A stretch of DNA of 59,922 bases from an uncultured Myxococcales bacterium (GTDB taxonomy: Bacteria; Myxococcota_A; UBA9042; DTJE01). Below the pieces are notes generated by a model. That model had not been told where the DNA came from and searched no databases. It saw nothing but the letters and a program-made list of their open reading frames with translations. The translations under genes were made by a program, and so were the position numbers. Shown one piece after another: positions 1 through 8,739 of the stretch. The DNA lies in contig CAINDP010000065.1 of NCBI GenBank assembly GCA_903847405.1, positions 1 to 59,922 of the forward strand. Direction: 5' to 3'. Each line of letters begins with the position of its first letter. Position 1 is the first letter of the stretch.

Positions 1-729
1 ATGGAAGGCGGCTGCGACGACGTCGGGATCGGCGCGCTGTTCGGGCTGTACGACTGGCGGTTCGAGGCGCTGGGCATGCTGGCCCACACCATCCACCTCG
101 AAGAGAATTACCACGTCGGTCCGCACACCTTTTCGTTCCCGCGGATCAAGGACGCCAGCAACCGCGCGCTGGACCCGAAGTACGCGGTCAGCGACGCCGA
201 CTTCAAGCGCCTGATCGCGATCCTGCGCCTGTCGGTGCCCTACGTCGGCATGATCCTGACGGCGCGCGAACCGGCCGCCCTGCGCCGCGAACTGATCGAC
301 TTCGGGTGCTCGCAGATCGACGCCGGGACGCGCATCGGGATCGGGGCCTACGCGTCCGAGGACCCAGAACAGGATCTCAGCCGCGAGCAGTTCCGCATCG
401 GCGACTGCCGCCCGCTGGACGAAATCGTGGGCGAACTGGTGGACATGGGCGAAATCCCGTCCTGGTGCACCGCCTGCTACCGCAAGGGGCGCACGGGCGA
501 GCACTTCATGGAGTTCGCCATCCCGGGATTCATCAAGCGCCTGTGTACGCCGAACGCGCTGCTGACCTTGAAGGAGTACGGGGTGGACTACGCCTCGCCC
601 GAGGTCCGCGCGAAGGGCGAAAAACTGATCGCCGACGAACTGGCGAAGATGCCCGACAGCGTGCAGAAGGTGCAGTTGCTGGAGCGTCTGGCCGCGGTCG
701 AAAACGGCGAACGCGATCTGGCCTTCTAG
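1..729 (+). CDS. hydG: [FeFe]-hydrogenase maturase HydG, C-terminal part
   Basis: Radical SAM tyrosine lyase of the HydG family, which cleaves tyrosine to supply the CO and cyanide ligands of the [FeFe]-hydrogenase H-cluster. The frame is open from base 1, so the N-terminal half, including the CX3CX2C radical SAM cluster, lies outside the window; the ATG at base 1 is most likely an internal Met. The 242 visible residues contain the HydG-specific C-terminal auxiliary cluster motif CX2CX22C (Cys156, Cys159, Cys182 of the visible part) in the context SWCTACYRKGRTG, which separates HydG from the thiazole synthase ThiH. The length fits the last half of a roughly 470-residue protein. It is convergent with the glycyl radical enzyme gene, with 27 bases between the stops. 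It implies a [FeFe] hydrogenase elsewhere in the genome. Family assignment is very secure. Confidence 0.95.
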   Translation: MEGGCDDVGIGALFGLYDWRFEALGMLAHTIHLEENYHVGPHTFSFPRIKDASNRALDPKYAVSDADFKRLIAILRLSVPYVGMILTAREPAALRRELIDFGCSQIDAGTRIGIGAYASEDPEQDLSREQFRIGDCRPLDEIVGELVDMGEIPSWCTACYRKGRTGEHFMEFAIPGFIKRLCTPNALLTLKEYGVDYASPEVRAKGEKLIADELAKMPDSVQKVQLLERLAAVENGERDLAF

Positions 730-756
730 CGTCCGCCGGTCACCCCGCGTCGGGGG

Positions 757-3700
757 TCAGCGCGTGTAGTACGACCGCCCGATGATCTCCAGCTTCAGCT
801 CGTCCGACAGGTCGTCGAAATACGCGCAGTAGCCGGCGATGCGGACGACCAGATCCTTGTGCTTCCCAGGGTTCCGGTAGGCGTCCAGCAGGACCTCGCG
901 GCTGACCAGGTTGGGCTGGAACTGCATCCCGCCCTGGTCGAAGAACCCGCGGATCAGCCCGGCCAGGTTGCGGACGCCGTCGGCGCCGGGGAACATGCCG
1001 CTGTCGATGGTCGGCGTCAGCGTGGTTCCGTTGGGGGCATGGCGGGCGAAGTCGACGCGCGCGACGGCGTTCAGCGAGGACGTCAGGTCCACCATCTGCA
1101 TCCCGTGATGGGGGCAGAGACTGTTGGCCAGCGGCGTGCCGTTCCTGCGGCCGGAGGGCAGGGCAGGGGTCTTCAGGCCGTAGACCCGGCTGACGTTGAG
1201 GCCGTAGTACCCGGCGACGAAGCGGCCGTTCCGGGTCGCGTGCGGGGCGCTGCGCAGGGCCTCGACGTACAGATCCAGCACGCGGTTCATCCACACGTGC
1301 GCGTCGCCGGACGCGTCGTCCCCGAACTTGGGAACGGCCAGCAGCGCCCGGTGCAGGTCGTGGTGGCGTTCGTCCTGGAAGTCGTCCCGGATCGCGTCCA
1401 CGACCTGGGCCAGCGTGTAGCGGCGCTGGCGGAACACCAGTTCCTGGATCGCGGCCAGCGAGTCCGCGACGTCGGTCACGCCCACCGCCTGGATGCCGCT
1501 GCTGTTGAATTTCGTCCCGCCCTCGTAGGCGTCCTTCCCGCTGGCCATGCAGCCCGGGTACAGCGACGAGGCCAGCGGCGTGGTCAGGGTCTGCGACAGC
1601 ACGGTTTCGATGCGCTGCTGGTCGGCCAGGATGTCCCGGACCAGTTCCTGCAGGCGTTCGCGGTAGCGTTCCACCAACTGGTCCATCGACGTCGGCAGCG
1701 CGCGCAGCCCCATGCGGGACCGGAGCGCGCCGCGGACCTTCTGCGCCAGCGTCCCCAGGGCGCCGTACTTCCACAGGCGGTCCGTGTCCCCCTGCAGGGC
1801 CTGCAGGAAGGGCAGCACCACGTTGACGTTGGCGCTGTCGGTGTTGGCGAAGTGGTCGTCCGACGCGACCGGTTCCACGCACCCGACGATCGAGTAGTTC
1901 CGGGCGTTTTCGATTTCGGTGCCGTACTCCAGCAGCAGTGCGGCGATGTAGGGTTCGTCCGCGTACAGCGCGGGCATCGGCGAGCCGTTCAGGTACACCT
2001 CCGCGATCCGTTCGACGTATTCGGGGGGGCTGTCCCGGTGGATGCGCGCGGCCATGTTCACGCCGATGGGGCGCAGTTCGCAGGCGTCCAGGATCATGTA
2101 GGTGACGTCGTTGGTGGCGTCGTTGCCGTCCCGATCCACGCCGCCCACGGTGACCGTTTCGACGGGCGACAGGGCCTCGAACAGCTTGCCCAACTGGAAC
2201 AGTTTGTCGCCGTCGTTCAGGAAGATGATTTCGTCCAGTTTCAGGACCAGGCACGCCACCAGTTCCCGGGCGGCTTCGTGATCGATGCGCCCGGCCTCCA
2301 GGTCGGCCTTGAAGTAGGGGTACAGCACCTGGTCCAGCCGGCCCAGCGAGATGGCGTTTTCGAAGGATTCGGTGCACAGCGCGATCTGCAGGAACAGGAT
2401 CGCCTGCAGAGCCTCGTGGAAGGTGCCGGCAGGATTCCGTGGGACGCGGCTGCAGACCACCGCCATCCGTTCCAGTTCGGCACGCCGGTCCGTGTCGGCT
2501 TCCGTGCGTGCCAGCCCGCGCAGGTGGGCCGCGTACCGGTCGGCGAACTCCTCCAGTCCCTTCAGCGCCAGCAGCACCCCGTCGTCGAAGGCATTGCCCG
2601 GACGGCGCGCGCGATTCGCCTGGGCCTCCCGCGCGATGCCCACCGTGCCCAGCCGCAGCAGGCGATCACAGTTGACGCTGAAGTGCGCGATGCCCGCCAT
2701 GTTGTTGGTGAACCCGGCACGCTTTTCGGTCATGCGCAGCAGGAACGGGCCCAGGTCCTTCAGGCGTGGGAACGCGCCTGCGAACACGCCCCCGGCCAGC
2801 CAGTAGGGCGCCACCCGGGTGTAGAAACGGATTCTTTCGGACCGCGGGAAGGCGAACGATACGGGGGTCTGGCGGTCGATGCTGAACAGGTTCAGCGCCA
2901 TCGCCGCCGACCCGAAGTACTCGACCCAGACATTTCCGCCCACGCGCTTGGACGTGAAGTTCCCGACCAGCAGTTCGTGGGGGTGCACCCTGATCGTTTT
3001 GTGGTTCAGCAGGTACCGGAGCAGGCCTGCCCGACGGATCGCCAGGGGTTCGGTGACGCCGTGCTGCCTGCACCAGGTCGTCTTCAGTTCGGCGGACTCG
3101 ATGCAGACCGCGTAGCCGCTGTCGCGGATGTCCCGGTGCAGGTCGCGCACCCGCTGCGTGAACGTCATCGGACGACGTGCGATGTCGGTGGCCGTGGCGT
3201 GGGCCTGGATCCCCTGGGAGGCGAAGGCGTCCATCGCGGCCGCGAGGGCCTGGACGCTGCGTTCTGTGTCGATGTCCAGCGGTTCCCGGTCCAGGTGCAG
3301 CGCCCGGGCCTTGCCTTCGTGCAGGTTGTAGTACCGCATCAACTCGATTTCGGAGTGGCCGATGGATTTCAGCAGCGTCGCCGTCGCCTGGATGTTGGCC
3401 GGCGTGTCGTTGTGCCCGGGGACCACGCACATCCGCACCCGGACGTTGGCGTCCGCCTGGACCAGGCGTCGCAGGTTGTCCTGTATCCGGCGTCCGTCGC
3501 GGCCCGTCAGTTCCCGGTGCAGGGCCGGGTTGCCGACGGCCTTCAGGTCGAACAGGAACAGGTCGACGCGGGACAGGACCGCCTGGAACGTCCGCCAGGG
3601 CACGTCGCCTGCGGTTTCGACGGCCACGTTCAGCCCGTCGTCCTGCGCCGCCCGCAGCAGCGCGTCCAGGGCGGCGAGGGGCTGGGCCAGGGGCTCGCCT

Positions 3701-3987
3701 CCGCTGAGCGTGATGCCGCCGTGGGTGCCGTCGTAGTACTGCCGATCCCTCGCCACGACCGCCAGGATGTCGGAAGCGGTCCGGCCCTCCTCGCAGGACG
3801 TGGGCGGGACGAATGCCTGGGCCTCGGGGTTGTGGCACCACCGGCACTTCAGGGGGCAGCCCCGGAAGAACACGGTCGTGCGGATCCCCGGTCCGTCGTG
3901 GACGCAGGTCCGCTGGATGTTCAGGACCGACAGCCTCGCCGGCGCATCGGGCCGGGGCCGGGCGAGGACGGGGTTGCTAGGGTTCAT
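757..3987 (-). CDS. Fused glycyl-radical-enzyme activase and glycyl radical enzyme
   Basis: A single 1076-residue frame. Residues about 20-265 are a radical SAM activating enzyme of the pyruvate formate-lyase activase type: Cys44, Cys48 and Cys51 form CX3CX2C in FFRGCPLKCRWCHNPEAQ, followed by LSGGEP at 95-100. No ferredoxin-like extra Cys cluster is present. Residues about 275-1076 are a full-length glycyl radical enzyme: the active-site loop is GCVEP (Cys703, Glu705) and the C-terminal radical loop is RIAGYCAYF with Gly1052. A Cys-x-Glu loop is typical of dehydratase/lyase-type members (glycerol dehydratase, CutC), so a C-O or C-N eliminase is more likely than a formate lyase; the substrate cannot be read. 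The start at ATG 3987 has GGAG about 8 bases upstream; a TTG 12 bases further upstream is less likely. Activase and enzyme are normally separate genes. An internal ATG at 3168 has no ribosome site. Confidence 0.92.
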   Translation of the reverse strand: MNPSNPVLARPRPDAPARLSVLNIQRTCVHDGPGIRTTVFFRGCPLKCRWCHNPEAQAFVPPTSCEEGRTASDILAVVARDRQYYDGTHGGITLSGGEPLAQPLAALDALLRAAQDDGLNVAVETAGDVPWRTFQAVLSRVDLFLFDLKAVGNPALHRELTGRDGRRIQDNLRRLVQADANVRVRMCVVPGHNDTPANIQATATLLKSIGHSEIELMRYYNLHEGKARALHLDREPLDIDTERSVQALAAAMDAFASQGIQAHATATDIARRPMTFTQRVRDLHRDIRDSGYAVCIESAELKTTWCRQHGVTEPLAIRRAGLLRYLLNHKTIRVHPHELLVGNFTSKRVGGNVWVEYFGSAAMALNLFSIDRQTPVSFAFPRSERIRFYTRVAPYWLAGGVFAGAFPRLKDLGPFLLRMTEKRAGFTNNMAGIAHFSVNCDRLLRLGTVGIAREAQANRARRPGNAFDDGVLLALKGLEEFADRYAAHLRGLARTEADTDRRAELERMAVVCSRVPRNPAGTFHEALQAILFLQIALCTESFENAISLGRLDQVLYPYFKADLEAGRIDHEAARELVACLVLKLDEIIFLNDGDKLFQLGKLFEALSPVETVTVGGVDRDGNDATNDVTYMILDACELRPIGVNMAARIHRDSPPEYVERIAEVYLNGSPMPALYADEPYIAALLLEYGTEIENARNYSIVGCVEPVASDDHFANTDSANVNVVLPFLQALQGDTDRLWKYGALGTLAQKVRGALRSRMGLRALPTSMDQLVERYRERLQELVRDILADQQRIETVLSQTLTTPLASSLYPGCMASGKDAYEGGTKFNSSGIQAVGVTDVADSLAAIQELVFRQRRYTLAQVVDAIRDDFQDERHHDLHRALLAVPKFGDDASGDAHVWMNRVLDLYVEALRSAPHATRNGRFVAGYYGLNVSRVYGLKTPALPSGRRNGTPLANSLCPHHGMQMVDLTSSLNAVARVDFARHAPNGTTLTPTIDSGMFPGADGVRNLAGLIRGFFDQGGMQFQPNLVSREVLLDAYRNPGKHKDLVVRIAGYCAYFDDLSDELKLEIIGRSYYTR

Positions 3988-4128
3988 CCTGGACTCCAAC
4001 CAGTCGACACCGTTAGAATAAACGAAACGGACGGACGCGTCAATCCCGGTTGACGCGTCGCGTTGATCGTCTGCGGAAGTGCAGGTTTCGCCAGCGGATT
4101 TGTCGGGGGCATCGGGGGCTGGGCTGCG

Positions 4129-6255
4129 TCACGGACGGAGGAAGACCAGGTTCGGATGCGTGTTCACCAGCCGCGCCAGGTGCAGGGCCTCGGCGCTGGT
4201 GCCCTTCAGGACGTAGAAGACCCACTGCACGTTCCCGGCCGCCGGCACGGTCTCGTCGATGAATTCCAGCGTGTCGCCTTCGGCCGCAACCCCCACGCGT
4301 GCCGCCAGGTGGACGTCGCGGCAGGACTTCAGCAGCCAGAGGTCGGGACCCAGCCCGATCAAGCCGTTGGCCAGGGGCAGGTACATCCGGGCCGCCAGCA
4401 GGTTGAATTCCGAAAGGGCAACGTCGGCCACGGTGTCCTCGACCAGTGCAGGCGTGTACCGCAGATGGCCGCCCTCCAGGGGCATCCGCAGCGTCACGGT
4501 CCGCCTGGCGCGGTTCTCCCCGGTCGGGTCGTCGCTGGCCCCGATCCCGACCTGCAGCCGGTACACCGGGCCGTCGTTGGACCACTGGATTTCGACCTGT
4601 CGCCCCTCGGAGGTGACGGTCAGGGCGACGGGAACGTCGGCCTCGGCGGTCGGCAACAGGCCGAACTGCGGCAGGTACGTGCCGTCCGGCTTGAGGACGC
4701 GCGCATCCAGGTCCAGCGTCACCTGGTCCTTCCCCCACTTCGCCAGCAGGCTGTTCACCGCCCGGGTGCACTCGATATCGGCCTCCTGGTTGAACTGGAA
4801 GCCGTAGACCCATTCGCCCATCCAGGGATTGATGCCCGTGGCGTCCGAAACCTCGGCCCGGACCAGGTTCATGTAGCCGGTGTCGATCCACCCGCGCTCG
4901 GCGGTCACGTCGAACGACTGCGCCGCGACCAGATCCGCCAGCAGGGCCGCGCCGGCCAGGCAGGTGGACGCGCGATAGTTCCCGGTGCGGATCAGGTTGT
5001 CGTTTTCGTGCAGGGACATGGCCAGCGTGCCCATCCGGCCCATCCAGCGGGAAATTCCTTCGGTGCTGGGCGGCTGCCAGGTCGAGTCGACGATCGGCAA
5101 CAGCGGCCGGGGCTGGATGTTCAGTCGGTCCAGGCGCGCAACGTAGTCGGTGATGGTGGTGTGCAGCGTTCCCGCGTCCGCCTTTTCCTGCAGTTTCAGG
5201 GCGAACCCCTCGACCTCGGTCCATTCGGGTTCCGGGGTGACCGGGGCCAGGTAGGGCGCGCCGGGCGTGGCCAGCACCTCGCCGTCGTCGAAAAAGGTCC
5301 AGTCGGCCTCCACGCCCGCGGACGGATCCGCGCCACCGCCGACCACGACCTTGACGGCCTTCGACGCCCCCGGACCGGTGCTTTCGTAGACCGGCCACAC
5401 GCCGTCGTCGACGTCCGTCATCTGGTGATAGCGGTACAGGTTCCGGGACAGCACGTCGATCGTGTACCCGTTGTCGGCCATGACGCGGTGCTTGCCCAGG
5501 CCGGACTGGCCTTCCTGGTCGAACACCACCCCGGACAGCGGCAGGGCCGCGTCTTCCAGGACCTGGCGGTTGTGGTCGATGGACCACTGCAGATCGCGGG
5601 ACGGGAAGGCCAGGAACAACTGGTCGGACCAGTGGAAACTGACGATTTCGATCTGGCCGCTGTTGGCGGCGCACTGCAGTTTCGCCAGGACGTCGGGGTG
5701 GCGGGCGGTCATCGCCTGGATCATCAGGCCGGGGATTTCGAAGGTGGCGCGCCAGGTCGGGTGCGCCAGATACATGTCCAGGATCGGCTGGAACGAAATC
5801 CGGATGATCCAGTCGTTCAGGGCGTCGTCCGTCCATCCCTCGCAGGCGTCGTGGCTGCCGAACATGTCGTTGCACAGGGAAATGGTCTGGCCGTTCCACG
5901 TGCCGATCAGCCCGCCTGCGACGTACTGGATGTTCCAATGGAACATCGTCAGGCCGAATTTCGTCGTGCCGTCGTCGATCGAGGGCCAGGGGTCGCGGGT
6001 CGCGCAGACGTAGGTTTCGACCGGCGTGTCGGCCGGGGCGTCGATCGCCGTGTCGGGGGCGTCAGGGTCATCCGGTGTGTCGGGCGACTGGACGTCCTCG
6101 CCCATCTGGCCGTCTTGCGGCTCGGCGGTTTCGACGACGTCCGGGGGCGTATCCACGGCGGCGTCGGATGGACCGGCGTCGTTTCCGCAGCCGATCGCCA
6201 GGGAAGCCAGGAGGGTGGCGAGGAACAGGGAAGCCGGGCGGGGCGTGCACTTCAC
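4129..6255 (-). CDS. Lipoprotein with a GH57-like (alpha/beta-barrel glycosidase) domain
   Basis: Predicted 708-residue outer-surface or periplasmic lipoprotein. The signal peptide ends in LAIGC (Cys23) and is followed by about 70 residues rich in Asp, Pro and Thr, a probable flexible linker. From about residue 80 the sequence resembles the GH57/GH38 barrel class: MFHWNIQY near the first strand, EIPGLM, then SFHWSDQL and VVFDQEGQSG, the last being a plausible acid-rich active-site strand. I infer glycosidase or related polysaccharide activity but cannot identify the catalytic pair. The start is GTG at 6255 with GAGG 8 bases upstream, chosen because it opens directly into the signal peptide; the longer upstream frame has no signal peptide. 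The gene is downstream of, and in the same direction as, another lipoprotein gene about 100 bases away. Confidence 0.7.
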   Translation of the reverse strand: MKCTPRPASLFLATLLASLAIGCGNDAGPSDAAVDTPPDVVETAEPQDGQMGEDVQSPDTPDDPDAPDTAIDAPADTPVETYVCATRDPWPSIDDGTTKFGLTMFHWNIQYVAGGLIGTWNGQTISLCNDMFGSHDACEGWTDDALNDWIIRISFQPILDMYLAHPTWRATFEIPGLMIQAMTARHPDVLAKLQCAANSGQIEIVSFHWSDQLFLAFPSRDLQWSIDHNRQVLEDAALPLSGVVFDQEGQSGLGKHRVMADNGYTIDVLSRNLYRYHQMTDVDDGVWPVYESTGPGASKAVKVVVGGGADPSAGVEADWTFFDDGEVLATPGAPYLAPVTPEPEWTEVEGFALKLQEKADAGTLHTTITDYVARLDRLNIQPRPLLPIVDSTWQPPSTEGISRWMGRMGTLAMSLHENDNLIRTGNYRASTCLAGAALLADLVAAQSFDVTAERGWIDTGYMNLVRAEVSDATGINPWMGEWVYGFQFNQEADIECTRAVNSLLAKWGKDQVTLDLDARVLKPDGTYLPQFGLLPTAEADVPVALTVTSEGRQVEIQWSNDGPVYRLQVGIGASDDPTGENRARRTVTLRMPLEGGHLRYTPALVEDTVADVALSEFNLLAARMYLPLANGLIGLGPDLWLLKSCRDVHLAARVGVAAEGDTLEFIDETVPAAGNVQWVFYVLKGTSAEALHLARLVNTHPNLVFLRP

Positions 6256-6353
6256 GGTCAACCTCACGTCAACGGGGGCGCAGTACCGGGCCGATGATAG
6301 TGAGGAAGGGATTCGCTGGAAAGTCCCGAAAGGCGTCGATGGCCCCCGCGGGG

Positions 6354-7988
6354 CTACGGGCACGTGACCTTCAGGGTGTAGTGGCCCGTGGACGAAGCGT
6401 TGTTGTCCTCGACGACGATGAAATACGACATGCCGGCGACCATCCCGACCGTCAGGCCGGGGTCGTAGCAGCACGCCCGGCCCGCGCACGCCGCAGGGTT
6501 GCAGACCCCCGAAAGGATGTAGGCGTGGAACTGGTCGCCGGTGGAATCCTCGTGCGTCACCTGGACCTGCAGCGTTCCGGTCCGGGGGGCCACGAACTGG
6601 AAGACCGAACTGTACAGGGCGTTGAAGTCGTCCCCGCAGCCGGATCCGGACACCTGGCGCAGGTTGTTGTAGTTGGCCGTCCGGGTCGTCCCGCACTGGA
6701 GCGTCGCGACCACCTTGCTGCTGCACGTGTCCTGGGGGCAGGGCGACTTCCCGACGCAGTCCAGGTCCTGGCAGTCGGTCTGGCCGTCGTGGTCGTCATC
6801 GACCCCGTTTCCGCAGGTGGCTTCGACGGTCGGGCAGGCCCCGCAGTCGCCGGGGCACGTGGCGCAGTCCTCCGCGGGGACCCAGCAGCCGCCGTCCCCG
6901 CACTGGGCGCAGGTCAGGACGCCGGACACGCAGGCGCCCCCCACGCAGTGGTCGCCGGTGGTGCAGGCGTGGCCGTCGTCGCAGGCCGCGGTGTTCGCGG
7001 TGGGCACGCAGGCGTGGGCGACGGTGCAGGTCCGGTCCAGGCAGGGATTGCCCGGATCGGGGCAGTCCGCCGCGACGCGGCACGCGCAGGTGTCGGGCCC
7101 CGGTGCGCAGGCGCCGTTGCTGCACGCGTCGGGCGTGGTGCACGGGTCGCCGTCGTCGCAGGCCGCGGCCACGGGCGCGTGGATGCAGGTGTGGGTGGGC
7201 AGGTCGCAGGTGTCCTGGGTGCACGGGGTGGCGTCGACGCAGTCCGCATCCTTCCTGCACTGGCAGACCAGGGTGCCCTGGCACGTCCCGGCCGCGCAGG
7301 CATCGTTCGCGGTGCAGGTATCGCCGTCGTCGCAGGCAGCCGTGTTGTCGGTGTACCTGCACGTGCCGGAATTGCAGGCGTCGTCGGTGCAGGGATCCTG
7401 GTCGTCGCAGTCGCCGGCCGCGCGGCACTGGCAGGTGAAGGTCCCGCCCTTGCAGGTGCCCGCCTGGCACGTTTCGCCCTGGGTGCAGGTGTCGGCGTCG
7501 CTGCAGGCATGGCCTTCCAGGCGCTGGGCGTCCAGCCGGCAATGGTTCGTGGTCGTGTCGCAGACGTTCGGTTCGCAGGTCGCGTTGTAGGCCGAATTGC
7601 AATGGTTGTCGGCGGTGCACCAGCAGGATGTGTCGTCGGGCGCACAGGCGCCGATGGTCACGTCGAAGCCGGCGTCGATGGGGCCCGGATCCGTCGGTCC
7701 GGGATCCGTCGGTCCGGGGTCGGTTCCGCCGGGGTCGTTCGCGCCCGGATCCTGCGTTCCCGGGTCCGGAGGCCCGTCATCGACCGCGCCGGGGTCCGGG
7801 ACCGCCACGTCGTCGCCCGGATCGTGGGGCTCGACCTGGTCCGCCGCAGCCTCGAAGCCCGGATCCCCAGGCCCGTCCCGGATTACATCGTGGACGAACA
7901 CGACGTCCAGCGGTTCTGCGACGGAATCCACCGTTCCGGAACCGCAGGCGCACGCAAGCACCAGTCCCGCAATCCAGGTTCTTCGCAT
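6354..7988 (-). CDS. Cys-rich repeat lipoprotein with DPG linker
   Basis: Predicted 544-residue lipoprotein of myxobacterial type. A short signal peptide ends at Cys13 or Cys15 (VLACACG). Residues about 20-105 are an Asp/Pro/Gly linker with repeated DPG units, then follows a long Cys-rich section with about seven copies of a CDDGDPCT-x4-C-like unit, a repeat common in secreted myxobacterial proteins. Near residue 385 is an NGVDDDHDGQTDCQDLDC segment, a relative of the calcium-binding-like DxDxDG repeats. The last about 140 residues look like a bacterial pre-peptidase C-terminal (PPC) beta domain. No catalytic domain is visible; a structural, adhesive or metal-binding surface role is inference. 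The start ATG has AGGGA upstream. It is divergent from the tetR operon, sharing a 148-base intergenic region. Confidence 0.85.
   Translation of the reverse strand: MRRTWIAGLVLACACGSGTVDSVAEPLDVVFVHDVIRDGPGDPGFEAAADQVEPHDPGDDVAVPDPGAVDDGPPDPGTQDPGANDPGGTDPGPTDPGPTDPGPIDAGFDVTIGACAPDDTSCWCTADNHCNSAYNATCEPNVCDTTTNHCRLDAQRLEGHACSDADTCTQGETCQAGTCKGGTFTCQCRAAGDCDDQDPCTDDACNSGTCRYTDNTAACDDGDTCTANDACAAGTCQGTLVCQCRKDADCVDATPCTQDTCDLPTHTCIHAPVAAACDDGDPCTTPDACSNGACAPGPDTCACRVAADCPDPGNPCLDRTCTVAHACVPTANTAACDDGHACTTGDHCVGGACVSGVLTCAQCGDGGCWVPAEDCATCPGDCGACPTVEATCGNGVDDDHDGQTDCQDLDCVGKSPCPQDTCSSKVVATLQCGTTRTANYNNLRQVSGSGCGDDFNALYSSVFQFVAPRTGTLQVQVTHEDSTGDQFHAYILSGVCNPAACAGRACCYDPGLTVGMVAGMSYFIVVEDNNASSTGHYTLKVTCP
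7680..7790 (+). repeat. Short GC-rich tandem repeats encoding DPG units
   Basis: Degenerate repeats of a roughly 15-base unit built on GGATCCGTCGGTCC and GGTCC/GGATCC cores, lying in the linker-coding part of the Cys-rich lipoprotein (minus strand gene). Two adjacent units are identical, which suggests slippage-driven length change. The repeat is in frame with the gene and encodes the Asp-Pro-Gly linker. Confidence 0.55.
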
Positions 7989-8049
7989 GGGTCCCTGCCC
8001 GAAGTTGGCCGAAAGGATAGCAGATTCCGAAGTCCGAACGATCCGGTCC

Positions 8050-8089
8050 TTGACGGGCGGTCTTTTCGATAATAAATAAGCATGTGCTT
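8050..8089 (+). promoter_or_regulatory. Probable promoter and TetR operator of the tetR operon
   Basis: TTGACG at 8050-8055 and TAAATA at 8073-8078 are separated by 17 bases and resemble a sigma-70 promoter. Immediately over the end of the -10 box lies the inverted repeat AAGCATGTGCTT (8078-8089), two 5-base arms around a TG spacer. This arrangement, 47 bases upstream of a TetR gene, suggests autorepression. The site is read by eye only. Confidence 0.45.
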
Positions 8090-8136
8090 GCAAAAGAACG
8101 AGCCTCGGGGAGGCCGTCGGTTCCGGAGGGGCAACG

Positions 8137-8739
8137 ATGGGGCGACACAAGCAGGTCAGCGACGAAGCCGTGCTGCTGGCGGCGCGGGAGGTCTTCACCG
8201 AGGCGGGGTTCGGCGCCTCGACGCGCACGATCGCCCGTCGGGCCGGGATTTCGGAAGCCGTGCTGTACCAGCGCCACAAGACCAAGATCGACCTGTTCTT
8301 CGCGGCCATGATCCCGCCACCCCTGGAACTGGCGGTGCAGCGCGCCCCGGGTCGGCGTCGTGCCGTCCTGCCGGAACTGGAGGCGCTGGCCATCGAGATC
8401 CTGGGGTACTTCCGGGGCGCCATGCCCGTGCTGCTGCAACTGGTCACCCATCCCCGGTTCCAGTTGTCGGACCTGGTGGACGGCGAACGCCGGATGCCCC
8501 TGCATCGCCTGGGGGACGCCGTGATCGCGTGCATCGAGGGGCACCGGGACGAGGGGAGGATCACCGCGGATTCCCAGCGGGTCCAGGCGGCGGCGTTGAC
8601 GCTGCTGTCGTCGCTGCACAGCCTGGCGCTGTTCGAGCGCATCGGCGTCCACGGCGGGGCGTTCCCGGATCGGGCGGTGAAGAACATCGTGGGATTGATC
8701 GTCGCGGGCCTGACCGCGACCGGGGGGAACGCACCATGA
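8137..8739 (+). CDS. TetR-family transcriptional regulator
   Basis: 200 residues with the canonical TetR layout. The N-terminal helix-turn-helix is at about residues 10-57, with AAREVFTEAGFGASTRTIA and GISEAVLYQRHKTKIDLF matching the family's helices 1-3; a helical ligand-binding domain follows. The ATG is preceded by GGAGGGGCAACG. Its stop overlaps the next ATG by four bases (ATGA), so it is the first gene of a three-gene operon with a membrane methyltransferase and an EamA transporter, whose expression it probably controls. The ligand is unknown; the linkage suggests a lipophilic or exported metabolite. Confidence 0.93.
   Translation: MGRHKQVSDEAVLLAAREVFTEAGFGASTRTIARRAGISEAVLYQRHKTKIDLFFAAMIPPPLELAVQRAPGRRRAVLPELEALAIEILGYFRGAMPVLLQLVTHPRFQLSDLVDGERRMPLHRLGDAVIACIEGHRDEGRITADSQRVQAAALTLLSSLHSLALFERIGVHGGAFPDRAVKNIVGLIVAGLTATGGNAP

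Noticed and set aside
743-755. CCCCG-CGT-CGGGG hairpin between hydG and the fused gene
   Set aside because: Five-base stem, no T run, and chance hairpins are common at this GC content.
3166-3168. Internal ATG that could start the glycyl radical enzyme separately
   Set aside because: No ribosome-binding site upstream; coding is continuous with the activase, so a fusion is the simpler reading.
859-4053. A 1064-residue plus-strand frame antisense to the fused glycyl radical enzyme
   Set aside because: High-GC shadow: no family match, Gln/Val/Arg-biased, opposite to a gene with clear motifs.
6900-7650. Regular Cys repeats considered as a CRISPR-like array
   Set aside because: Repeats are protein-level, degenerate in DNA, and lie within a coding frame with a lipoprotein signal.
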